From assembly GCA_020061995.1 (NCBI GenBank), contig JAGUXE010000222.1, positions 1-26,586 on the forward strand: a stretch of 26,586 bases of DNA. Direction: 5' to 3'. The notes under the pieces are model-generated. The model was not told the origin of the DNA. It saw only the letters and a program-made list of their open reading frames with translations, and made no database searches. Both the position numbers and the translations under genes were made by a program. Below are positions 17,323-24,021 of the stretch, one piece after another (the stretch's first letter is position 1; each line of letters begins with the position of its first letter). The stretch comes from Ignavibacteriales bacterium. Its GTDB lineage: Bacteria > Bacteroidota > Ignavibacteria > Ignavibacteriales > Ignavibacteriaceae.

Positions 17323-18692
17323 AAAGTAAAATCAGAATTGCTTCGGGACAAGGTTTTTGGGGTGATCTTATAGATGCACCCTATTATCAAGTTACACATG
17401 GAGAGGTGGATTATCTGGTCATGGATTATCTTGCTGAAGTAACTATGTCAATTCTTCAGAAACAAAAAAATAAAAATCCCGACCTCGGTTATGCCCGCGA
17501 TATTCCCGAGTTAATGAAAAGAATTCTTCCGATTTGTAAAGAGAAGAATATAAAAGTTATAACTAACGGCGGTGGAGTAAATCCGGTTGCTTGTGCTAAA
17601 GCTATTATTGATGTTGCAAAATCGGTTGGTATTTCGGACATTAAAATTGGCGTTGTTCTCGGTGATGATATAAAAGAAAAAATAGATAGCATTATTGAAT
17701 CAGGTTGTGAACTAAATGATATGGAAACCGGTGAATCAATCATCAATGTAAAAGATAAGCTGCTGAGTGCAAATGTTTATTTCGGAGCCTTTCCGATTGT
17801 AGAAGCTTTACAAAAAGGGGCTGATATTGTTATTACCGGACGAACGACAGATACAGGTTTAACACTGGCTCCAATGATTTATGAATTTGGATGGGAGAAA
17901 GATAATTTCGATTTGATGGCTGCCGGAACTGTTGCCGGGCATATTCTTGAATGCGGTGCGCAAGCAACGGGCGGGAATTTCCTTGGTGATTGGGAATCGA
18001 TTGAAAATTTTGCTCAAATAGGTTTTCCTATTGCTGAAGCTTTTCCAAATGGTGATGTAATTATTACAAAACATGAATCACTCGGTGGCAAAGTTTCTAT
18101 TGATACAGTTTCAGAGCAATTACTTTACGAAATCGGTGATCCTAAAATGTACATTACACCTGACTGTATTGCTGATTTCACATCAATTAAATTGGAAGAG
18201 GTTGGAAAGGATAGAGTTAAAGTTTTTAACATTAAAGGAAAATCTGATACACCTTCTTATAAAGTTTCATGTTCATATTCCAGCGGATATTCATCCTCGT
18301 CAACATTAACTTATTCATGGCCTCAAGCATTAACTAAAGCTAAAGCTGTTGATAAAATTTTACGAAAACGATTTGAAATACTAAATTTACAATTTGATGA
18401 AATGAGGACTGAATTTATTGGTTATAATGCATGTCATGGTCCATTGGCGGTTGAATTGGATGAAGATTTAATCAATGAAATTGTTGTAAGGTTTTCTGTC
18501 CGTTCGCATGATTATAAATCGATAGAAAGATTTGGAAAAGAAATTGCTCCTTTGATATTAACCGGTCCCCCGAGTGTTACAGGCTTTGCCGGTGGCAGAC
18601 CAAAACCGAGTGAAGTTGTTGCATATTGGCCTGCACTCCTTCCAAAAGAATTAGTAACCCCATATGTAGAAATGATGGAGATGAAATCATGA
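17319..18692 (+). CDS. AtuA-like (DUF1446) acyclic terpene utilization family protein
   Basis: A 457-residue protein of the DUF1446/AtuA family, named after a gene needed for citronellol/geraniol catabolism in Pseudomonas; the biochemical role is not established. Recognisable stretches are R-I-A-S-G-Q-G-F-W-G-D near the N-terminus, N-G-G-G-V-N-P near 80, the D-I-V-I-T-G-R-T-T-D-T segment near 170, and the G-A-Q-A-T-G-G-N-F segment near 213. An AAGGA ribosome site precedes the ATG, which overlaps the miaA stop as ATGA. The usual C-terminal ferredoxin-like domain is absent here and is encoded by the next gene. Confidence 0.85.
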   Translation: MKSKIRIASGQGFWGDLIDAPYYQVTHGEVDYLVMDYLAEVTMSILQKQKNKNPDLGYARDIPELMKRILPICKEKNIKVITNGGGVNPVACAKAIIDVAKSVGISDIKIGVVLGDDIKEKIDSIIESGCELNDMETGESIINVKDKLLSANVYFGAFPIVEALQKGADIVITGRTTDTGLTLAPMIYEFGWEKDNFDLMAAGTVAGHILECGAQATGGNFLGDWESIENFAQIGFPIAEAFPNGDVIITKHESLGGKVSIDTVSEQLLYEIGDPKMYITPDCIADFTSIKLEEVGKDRVKVFNIKGKSDTPSYKVSCSYSSGYSSSSTLTYSWPQALTKAKAVDKILRKRFEILNLQFDEMRTEFIGYNACHGPLAVELDEDLINEIVVRFSVRSHDYKSIERFGKEIAPLILTGPPSVTGFAGGRPKPSEVVAYWPALLPKELVTPYVEMMEMKS

Positions 18693-19000
18693 AAATAAAA
18701 CTAAGAGAGATTGCACACGGAAGAAGTGGTGATAAGGGAGATGCAGCAAACATCGGTATCATAGCTTATGATGATAAAGGTTATGAAATTATCAGTAAAC
18801 ATCTCACCGTCGAGAAAGTTAAAAAGCATTTTGAGGGGATCTGTTTTGGTAAGGTTGAAAGATATGAACTCCCAAATCTCCGCGCACTAAATTTTCTTCT
18901 TCACAATACACTCGGCGGTGGTGGAACTGTTTCGTTGAAACTTGATGCGCAAGGTAAAACACTTGCTGCTGCATTGTTGAGAATGGAACTAGAGGTGTAG
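18689..19000 (+). CDS. Small AtuA C-terminal-domain protein
   Basis: A 103-residue protein matching the C-terminal region found fused in many AtuA proteins. Typical features are the N-terminal A-H-G-R-S-G-D-K-G-D-A-A-N-I-G-I segment (about 9-24), an N-L-R-A-L-N-F-L-L-H motif and the Gly-rich L-G-G-G-G-T-V-S-L loop. I start it at the ATG at 18689, which overlaps the upstream stop as ATGA; an earlier in-frame ATG at 18626 would extend it into the preceding gene without homology. The two genes probably make a two-subunit version of the usually single-chain protein. Nine bases after its stop the repeat array begins. Confidence 0.82.
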   Translation: MKIKLREIAHGRSGDKGDAANIGIIAYDDKGYEIISKHLTVEKVKKHFEGICFGKVERYELPNLRALNFLLHNTLGGGGTVSLKLDAQGKTLAAALLRMELEV

Positions 19001-19008
19001 ATATTTCT

Positions 19009-19148
19009 ACAAACCTCCGAGGTTCAGGTGTTGTTTTGCGTGTAAACCTCGGAGGTTTTTAAGAGCGCAGAATTATTGCAAACCTTGCTATTCCAAACTT
19101 CCGAGGTTCAGATGTTGGTTTACGTGCAATCCTCAGATGTTTATTTTC
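19009..19148 (+). repeat. REP-like 84-bp repeat array, left part (units 1-2)
   Basis: Unit 1 covers 19009-19092 and unit 2 starts exactly 84 bases later at 19093 and breaks down in its right arm by 19148. The unit plan is a left arm AAACCTCCGAGGTT, about 20 bases of loop, a right arm AACCTCGGAGGTTT (its exact reverse complement), then TTTAAGAGCGCA and a spacer. Unit 2 has a changed left arm (AAACTTCC) and a degenerate right arm. Folded as RNA, unit 1 has a 14-bp stem followed by T residues and may also end the atu transcript. Confidence 0.9.
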
Positions 19149-19173
19149 TAGTAATTAGATTATAGGAATATAA

Positions 19174-19728
19174 TTGAATAAAGACAGAAAGTTTTATAAA
19201 AATACTTACCATCACTTGTATAATAGAGGTGCAAATAAAGGGCTAATCTATTTTGATCACAAAAGTTATCTCCATTTTTTACGCAGATTAAAATTTTATA
19301 AAGATAAATATTGTATTGAAATATTATCTTATTGCTTGATGCCAAACCATTTTCATCTATTTCTTCAACAGAAAACAAATGAATTATCCATATCAGTTTT
19401 CATTTCCTCTTTGTTGAATTCTTATGTTAAATCAATTAATAAAAAATTTAGTAGAAGTGGTACTTTATTTGAATCGAAGACTAAAAGTAAAATAATTTTA
19501 GATCAAAACTATTTTATGTGGGTTATTAAATATATTCTTGAAAATCCGGTTAAAGCCAAATTAGTCAAAAATATTGAAGACTGGGAATTCTCGAATGCAA
19601 AAGATATTCTTGGGCTTAGGAATGGAAATTTGACAAATCTAAATGAAATAAAATCTTACTTTAATTCAGAACAACAAATGAGAGAATATTTAACTAATAT
19701 TAATATCAAAGTTGACTATGAATTCTAA
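19174..19728 (+). mobile_element. REP-associated tyrosine transposase (RAYT, Y1/HUH type)
   Basis: A 184-residue single-copy-type transposase of the TnpA_REP/RAYT group of IS200-like Y1 HUH nucleases, which nick and rejoin single-stranded DNA at REP hairpins. Seen directly: Y-H-H-L-Y-N-R-G near the N-terminus, the metal-binding HUH motif H-F-H at 59-61 within M-P-N-H-F-H, G-T-L-F-E at about 96-100, and the nucleophile candidate Tyr120 in V-I-K-Y-I-L-E-N-P-V. The start is TTG at 19174 with AGGAA 5-6 bases upstream. The frame is intact. It is embedded in an array of 84-bp inverted-arm repeats, the arrangement expected of a RAYT and its REPs. Domesticated RAYTs do not move themselves, unlike IS200 elements. 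Confidence 0.9.
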
Positions 19729-19743
19729 ATTGTCTTGAGGCAT

Positions 19744-20086
19744 AGAGGTTATTAAAACTTCAGAGTTATTCCAAATCCTGATATTCCAAACCTCCGAGGT
19801 TCAGGTGTCGGTTTGCGTGCAAACCTCGGAGGTTTTTAAGAGCGCACAACTATTACAAACCTCGATATACCAAACCTCCGAGGTTTAGGTGTTGGTTTGG
19901 GTGCAAACCTCGGAGGTTTTTAAGAGCGCAGAACTATTACAAACCTTGATATTCCAAACCTCCGAGGTTCAGATGTTAGTTTGCGTGCAAACCTCGGAGG
20001 TTTTTAAGAGCGCACAACTATTACAAACCTCGATATTCCAAACTTCCTAGGTTCAGATGTTAGTTTACGTGCAAACCTCGGAGGTT
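19744..20086 (+). repeat. REP-like 84-bp repeat array, right part (half unit plus units 3-6)
   Basis: A degenerate right half-unit (19744-19785) is followed by units starting at 19786, 19870, 19954 and 20038, each exactly 84 bases apart. Units 3, 4 and 5 are near identical with perfect 14-bp inverted arms; unit 6 has a changed left arm (AAACTTCCTAGGTT) and stops after its right arm at 20086. Spacers alternate between CACAAC...CTCG (units 3, 5) and CAGAAC...CTTG (unit 4, also unit 1), a higher-order two-unit pattern. Together with the remaining bases to 20157, this accounts for the gap between the transposase gene and prfB. Confidence 0.92.
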
Positions 20087-20098
20087 AGTGGAGATGAG

Positions 20099-20129
20099 TT
20101 TGGGGTTTGATTCTTAATCGTTATTTTTG
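20099..20129 (+). promoter_or_regulatory. prfB: Candidate prfB promoter, Bacteroidota type
   Basis: TTTG (20099-20102), 19 bases, then TATTTTTG (20122-20129) is a full match to the Bacteroidota primary-sigma consensus TTTG-N19-21-TAnnTTTG. Start of transcription would fall near 20133-20136, leaving a leader of about 22-25 bases before the prfB ATG. It lies just 12 bases beyond the last repeat arm. Confidence 0.5.
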
Positions 20130-20157
20130 CACTACAAATTATAGAAAGAATAAATAT

Positions 20158-21259
20158 ATGTATGCTGACGAAGCGAAAAAACTGAAATCACTTCAACAAA
20201 AAATGGAAACAATTCGAGGTTTACTTTGACTTAGATGTCAAAGAAGATAAAATCCTCCAACTTCAAAATAAAACTGAAACCCCCAAGTTTTGGGATGATC
20301 AAAAAGCCGCTCAAAAAGTCCTGCTTGAAATAAAAGGTTTACAAGAATGGGTTATACTCTGGAATAATGTAAATCAAAAAATCCAATCTTTATCTGAATT
20401 AATCGAACTCGCCGAAGCAGAAGAAGATCAATCTTTTACTTCCGATATAGAGAAAGAACTCTCAATTATTTCTGCAGATATTGAAAATATTGAATTCAAA
20501 AATATGCTTAGCGGCAAAGATGATAATAGAAATTGTATTTTGACAATTCACTCCGGAGCCGGTGGAACTGAAGCACAAGATTGGGCTGAAATGTTAATGA
20601 GAATGTATCTTCGCTACGGCGAACAAGCCGGATATAAAACAACCATTGTTGATATTCTTGATGGTGACGGCGCAGGTATTAAAAGTGTTACAATTGAGTA
20701 TGAAGGTGAATTTGCTTATGGTTACTTGCGTGCAGAAAATGGTGTCCATCGTCTTGTGAGAATTTCTCCTTTTGATGCTAACAAACGAAGACATACTTCC
20801 TTTGCTTCTGTATTTGTTATTCCTGAAATTGATGATACTATAGAGATTGAAATCAATCCGTCTGATTTACGAATAGATACTTATCGTTCAGGCGGAAAAG
20901 GGGGACAAAATGTTAACAAAGTTGAAACTGCAGTCCGTATAACTCACCTTCCGACCAATACTGTAGCTGCTTGTCAGAGTGAACGTTCACAGGGTAATAA
21001 TAAAGCTAATGCGATGAAACTTCTTAAATCTAAGCTATATCAACAGGAGCGTGAAAAGCAGATTGAACTACTCGATGAAGTTGAAAAAAGTAAAATGAGA
21101 ATTGAGTGGGGAAGTCAAATCCGCTCGTATGTTTTTCATCCATATAATCTTGTTAAGGATCATCGCACTGAAGAAGAGACTTCAGATACTCAGGGTGTAA
21201 TGGATGGAAGCATAGGCAGATTCATCAAAGCATATCTGATGAAATTCAGTCAACATTAA
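20158..21259 (+). CDS. prfB: Peptide chain release factor 2 with programmed +1 frameshift
   Basis: RF2 reads UGA and UAA stop codons on the ribosome and releases the finished peptide. The first frame starts at ATG 20158 and stops at TGA 20227-20229 after 23 codons; a +1 shift at CTT skips T20227 and continues from GAC at 20228, giving 366 residues, about the length of E. coli RF2 (365). The second frame is open throughout and its peptide before the next Met carries the conserved RF2 N-terminal region. The codon-recognition motif S-P-F is at 203-205, and the catalytic G-G-Q at 248-250 in G-K-G-G-Q-N-V-N-K. The next gene follows after 11 bases. Confidence 0.95.
20216..20230 (+). promoter_or_regulatory. 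prfB: RF2 programmed +1 frameshift site
   Basis: GAGGT (20216-20220), a Shine-Dalgarno-like element, is followed three bases later by CTT-TGA-C (20224-20230). This is the classic RF2 autoregulatory layout: slow UGA decoding when RF2 is scarce allows slippage on CUU into the +1 frame. Spacing between the element and CTT equals that in E. coli, with GAGGT in place of AGGGGG. Confidence 0.93.
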
Positions 21260-21270
21260 TTGAGGACAAA

Positions 21271-21684
21271 ATGAAATTTTATACCGAATATAAATGGTTC
21301 CATACTAAAAAGAGAAGAGAATATATTAACATCACTTCTGATGTTGAAGATGTTCTTGCTAAAAGTGGAATAAAAGAAGGAATGATTCTCGTTTCTGCAA
21401 TGCACATTACAGCCGGCGTTTATGTTAACGATGCGGAATCAGGATTAATTCAAGATATTGATGATTGGTTAGAACAACTTGCTCCTTTCAAATCTGATTA
21501 TCGTCATCATCGGACAGGGGAAGACAATGGTGACGCACATTTAAAGAGTTTATTAATTCATCACGAGGTTATTGTTCCTGTAACGAACGGGAAACTTGAT
21601 TTTGGACCATGGCAGCAGATATATTATGCCGAGTTTGACGGTATGAGAAGGAAGCGTCTAATCATCAAAGCGATGGGGGAATAA
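21271..21684 (+). CDS. YjbQ/UPF0047 family protein
   Basis: A 137-residue UPF0047 (YjbQ) protein, sometimes annotated as a secondary thiamine-phosphate synthase because E. coli YjbQ has weak activity; the real role is unsettled. Family motifs are intact: [10 protein letters not shown] (about 45-54), [16 protein letters not shown] in the middle, and [12 protein letters not shown] near the C-terminus. The His residues form a metal-like cluster in known structures. Length is normal. TGAGGA sits 5 bases before the ATG, and it is probably co-transcribed with prfB. Confidence 0.9.
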   Translation: MKFYTEYKWFHTKKRREYINITSDVEDVLAKSGIKEGMILVSAMHITAGVYVNDAESGLIQDIDDWLEQLAPFKSDYRHHRTGEDNGDAHLKSLLIHHEVIVPVTNGKLDFGPWQQIYYAEFDGMRRKRLIIKAMGE

Positions 21685-21685
21685 G

Positions 21686-21725
21686 TTTAAATTTTAGTTC
21701 TTTATGAATAAAAGAATTAATTTAA
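21686..21725 (+). terminator. Weak hairpin after the YjbQ gene
   Basis: TTTAAATT...AGTTCTTT and AAAGAATTAATTTAA form an AT-rich stem with a small bulge and a 7-base loop. It could attenuate or separate transcription before the trans-sulfuration gene, but lacks a GC-rich stem and clear T-run. Confidence 0.25.
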
Positions 21726-21755
21726 GCTATTGAAAAATTAAAAATTGGAACTATA

Positions 21756-22976
21756 ATGAATAATCATTCAGAAAATTTTGCAACAAAATGTGTTCATTCA
21801 GGTATGAGAGAAAATGAACATCATGCAGTAATACCCCCTATTTATCAAACATCTACCTTCTCATTTGAATCGGCAAAACATGGTGCCTCATTATTCGCCG
21901 GAGAAGAATCAGGCTATATCTATTCTCGAATGTCAAATCCAACAGTTGAGGCAATGGAAGAAGCAGTTGCTGCATTAGAAGGGGGTTATAAAGCTCTCGG
22001 ATGCGCTTCAGGAATGGCAGCTATTCATACTGTTTTTGCTTCACTTCTTAAAGCAGGTGATCATGTAATCTGTTCAACTGCGGTTTACGGACCAACAGTA
22101 ACACTCCTTCAAACAATAATGAAAAAATTTGACGTTGAGACATCCTTTATCGATACAACAGATGCACAACTTGTGCGGGAAGCATTCAAACCAAACACAA
22201 CATTAGTTTTTATCGAAACTCCGGGAAATCCGACTCTTGCAATATCCGACCTTCAAGAAATATCACAAATAGCACACGAAAAAGGAGCAATGGTTGTTGT
22301 TGATAATACATTTATGAGTCCGGCTTTACAAAAACCTTTCGAGTTTGGTGTTGATGTTGTTTTGCACAGTATGACAAAGTTTTTAAATGGACATTCTGAT
22401 GTTGTAGGTGGAATCGTTATTGCAAAAGATAAAGATACTTACACAAAGATGCGTAAAACCTTAAATCAAACCGGCGGCGTGATTGATCCTTTTAATTCTT
22501 TTTTAGTACATCGTGGAATTAAAACATTGCAAATCAGAATTGAACGTCATTGTACAAATGCTCAAACTGTAGCAGAATTTCTTGAAAATCATCCGGCAGT
22601 AAAATGGGTTCGTTTCCCCGGGTTAAAATCACATCCCCAATATGAAATTGGTTTAAAACAACATACGGGTGCGGGCGGTATGGTAACCTTTGAATTAAGA
22701 GGGGGATTTGAAGCCGGTGAAACATTTATTAACAATGTTAAACTTTGTAAACTTGCTGTTAGTCTTGGTGGAGTTGAATCACTCATACAGCATCCGGCGA
22801 GTATGACACATTTTACGATGGGGAAAGAAGCCAGAACTGCAGCAGGAATCGGTGAAGGTTTAATAAGATTATCAGTCGGAATAGAAGCGGTAGACGATAT
22901 AATAAATGATTTAAAACATGCTTTTGAAATGGTTCCTCATGTAGAAGAAAAAGAATTGACCTCTGCTGAGGTTTGA
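21756..22976 (+). CDS. PLP-dependent trans-sulfuration enzyme (methionine gamma-lyase-like)
   Basis: A 406-residue Cys/Met metabolism PLP enzyme. The Schiff-base Lys is K208 in H-S-M-T-K-F-L-N-G-H-S-D; Asp183 in V-V-D-N-T-F binds the pyridine nitrogen; Tyr56 and Arg58 (Y-S-R-M-S-N-P-T) bind phosphate of the partner subunit; Tyr111 stacks on the cofactor. The family includes cystathionine gamma-synthase, gamma-lyase, O-acetylhomoserine sulfhydrylase and methionine gamma-lyase, which sequence alone cannot separate. The position after Tyr111-Gly112 is Pro113, whereas methionine gamma-lyase of Pseudomonas has Cys there. No sulfur gene lies next to it. Ribosome site is weak (GGAAC). Confidence 0.88.
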   Translation: MNNHSENFATKCVHSGMRENEHHAVIPPIYQTSTFSFESAKHGASLFAGEESGYIYSRMSNPTVEAMEEAVAALEGGYKALGCASGMAAIHTVFASLLKAGDHVICSTAVYGPTVTLLQTIMKKFDVETSFIDTTDAQLVREAFKPNTTLVFIETPGNPTLAISDLQEISQIAHEKGAMVVVDNTFMSPALQKPFEFGVDVVLHSMTKFLNGHSDVVGGIVIAKDKDTYTKMRKTLNQTGGVIDPFNSFLVHRGIKTLQIRIERHCTNAQTVAEFLENHPAVKWVRFPGLKSHPQYEIGLKQHTGAGGMVTFELRGGFEAGETFINNVKLCKLAVSLGGVESLIQHPASMTHFTMGKEARTAAGIGEGLIRLSVGIEAVDDIINDLKHAFEMVPHVEEKELTSAEV

Positions 22977-23013
22977 TTTATGAGTTAGATGATTTATTTT
23001 TAACGCTTAAAAT

Positions 23014-23058
23014 TTAGTGATTACATTGACAAGTTCGTCTAATAGATTTTGGATGTCG
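23014..23058 (+). pseudogene. Decayed 5' fragment of a tRNA-Glu copy
   Basis: Bases 23014-23041 match 23125-23152, which span 14 bases upstream of the tRNA and its first 14 bases, at 25 of 28 positions (TTAGTGATTACATTG and GTTCGTCTA are identical). Similarity continues faintly to about 23058 (GGATGTCG against GGACGCCG). The acceptor and anticodon parts are not recoverable, so it is not a working tRNA. Confidence 0.6.
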
Positions 23059-23093
23059 TTATATGATTTACTCACTATTCAAAAGTGAGTGGA

Positions 23094-23108
23094 AAACCTC
23101 CGAGGTTT
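23094..23108. repeat. Orphan REP-like palindrome
   Basis: AAACCTCCGAGGTTT is identical over its core to the left arm of the 84-bp repeat units about 3 kb upstream. It is a 15-base palindrome around a central C. No second arm or spacer accompanies it. Confidence 0.7.
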
Positions 23109-23138
23109 AGTCATCTGCAAAACATTAGTGATTACATT

Positions 23139-23212
23139 GGCGCGTTCGTCTAGAGGCTTAGGACGCCGCCCTCTCAAGGCGGAGATCACGGGTTCGAATC
23201 CCGTACGCGCTA
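23139..23212 (+). tRNA. tRNA-Glu (anticodon CTC)
   Basis: A full cloverleaf is readable: acceptor GGCGCGT with ACGCGCT (first pair G-U), D-arm GTCT...GGAC, anticodon stem CCGCC/GGCGG with loop CTCTCAA giving anticodon CTC for GAG codons, variable loop AGATC, and T-arm ACGGG-TTCGAAT-CCCGT. The discriminator is A and CCA is not encoded. The TTCGTCTAGAGG start matches bacterial tRNA-Glu. Confidence 0.96.
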
Positions 23213-23213
23213 C

Positions 23214-23248
23214 AAAAAAAAGGGGAAGTTTAACTTCCCTTTTTTTTT
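23214..23248. terminator. Bidirectional intrinsic terminator
   Basis: An 8-base A-run, the stem GGGAAG/CTTCCC (extendable to GGGAAGTT/AACTTCCC) with a small loop at 23223-23239, and a 9-base T-run. It would end transcription from tRNA-Glu on the plus strand and from the lipoprotein cluster on the minus strand. Confidence 0.92.
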
Positions 23249-23270
23249 AGAGTATTTGTTAATCCAATTT

Positions 23271-24008
23271 TTATTGAGGTTCATAGCGGTACCTTACTGC
23301 TCTGCTTCCGACTACATAACCACTTCCGTATGTTCCAGAAAAATTAGGTTTGTCACCAGTTTGTAAAACTAGGTCTTTATAACTGGTAACAATTATGGTA
23401 GTTGGTTTTCCTGCCCCAAAACTTGTAGCACTAGCTTGATGTACAAATTGTGTATCGATACCCTGATAAACGGTAAAATCTACAAGCTTTACAGAATAAT
23501 ACTCAGCTACATTGTCCCACTTAATAGTGTAGTTTGAATCGGCAGAAGTTTCTATAGAGTAAAATAGAGAGTCATTTGCTAACTCCAAAATTGGTAAAAA
23601 CCTAAAACCGTTACAAGTTAAGTTCTTTACGTGCTCAGGCATCTTGTATAAACCTTTAGTAATTTTACCATTACCAAGGATCTGAAAATTAATATACTCG
23701 GCATCCGGAATGTAAGTTGCATAAGAATTGAGTTTTTTGTTGGTTGAATCTATACCAAATCCTTTCAGCGTATCATTGTTGACAATTACTGTCGGGACTT
23801 CAAGAGTGTTAATAGCTTCATAAATTACTCGAATATGATTTCCAACAATTTTATTTTGCAAATATTTTTCTTCAGCTTTGAACTCCAGATGAAATACTTG
23901 TTTATTCTCATCAGATACTGATACAATCTCATTCTTTTCACAACCGAAAAATATATTCATGGAGAAGAGGATGATCAAAGAACTGACATAAACATTTGAA
24001 GTTTTCAA
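23271..24008 (-). CDS. Predicted lipoprotein, subtype A (copy A1)
   Basis: A 245-residue predicted lipoprotein of unrecognised family. The signal peptide ends in F-F-G-C with lipidated Cys23, followed by E-K-N-E. The core motif M-P-E-H-V-K-N-L-T-C-N-G-F (about 123-135) and the C-terminal G-T-Y-G-S-G-Y-V-V-G-S-R motif are shared with its paralogues. A Y-T-I-K-W-D segment after the core suggests a beta-sandwich second half. The start is TTG at 24008: AAGGAG lies 6 bases upstream, and the closer ATG (24015) reads out of frame and stops after two codons. It lies 13 bases after copy B1 and is last in the cluster, ending near the bidirectional terminator. Confidence 0.8.
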   Translation of the reverse strand: MKTSNVYVSSLIILFSMNIFFGCEKNEIVSVSDENKQVFHLEFKAEEKYLQNKIVGNHIRVIYEAINTLEVPTVIVNNDTLKGFGIDSTNKKLNSYATYIPDAEYINFQILGNGKITKGLYKMPEHVKNLTCNGFRFLPILELANDSLFYSIETSADSNYTIKWDNVAEYYSVKLVDFTVYQGIDTQFVHQASATSFGAGKPTTIIVTSYKDLVLQTGDKPNFSGTYGSGYVVGSRAVRYRYEPQ

Positions 24009-24021
24009 GACATTCTCCTTC

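Larger units (their letters stand above)
22977..23138. other. Gap between trans-sulfuration gene and tRNA-Glu
   Basis: It holds no gene. It contains a decayed partial tRNA-Glu copy (23014-23058), a 7-bp perfect hairpin ACTCACT/AGTGAGT with a 7-base loop (23070-23090), and an orphan copy of the repeat palindrome (23094-23108). Confidence 0.7.

Noticed and set aside
18626..18688. N-terminal extension of the small AtuA-domain protein
   Set aside because: These 21 codons overlap the upstream gene and lack homology; the ATGA overlap at 18689 is the natural start.
19009..20086. CRISPR array
   Set aside because: Whole 84-bp units are near identical including the spacers, arms are inverted pairs, and no cas gene is present; a RAYT gene fits instead.
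20158..20503. prfB as a frameshifted pseudogene
   Set aside because: The break is at CTT-TGA-C with an upstream SD-like element, the known programmed frameshift of RF2, and the joined protein has the expected length.
23014..23058. Second functional tRNA-Glu
   Set aside because: Acceptor pairing, anticodon stem and T-arm cannot be formed.
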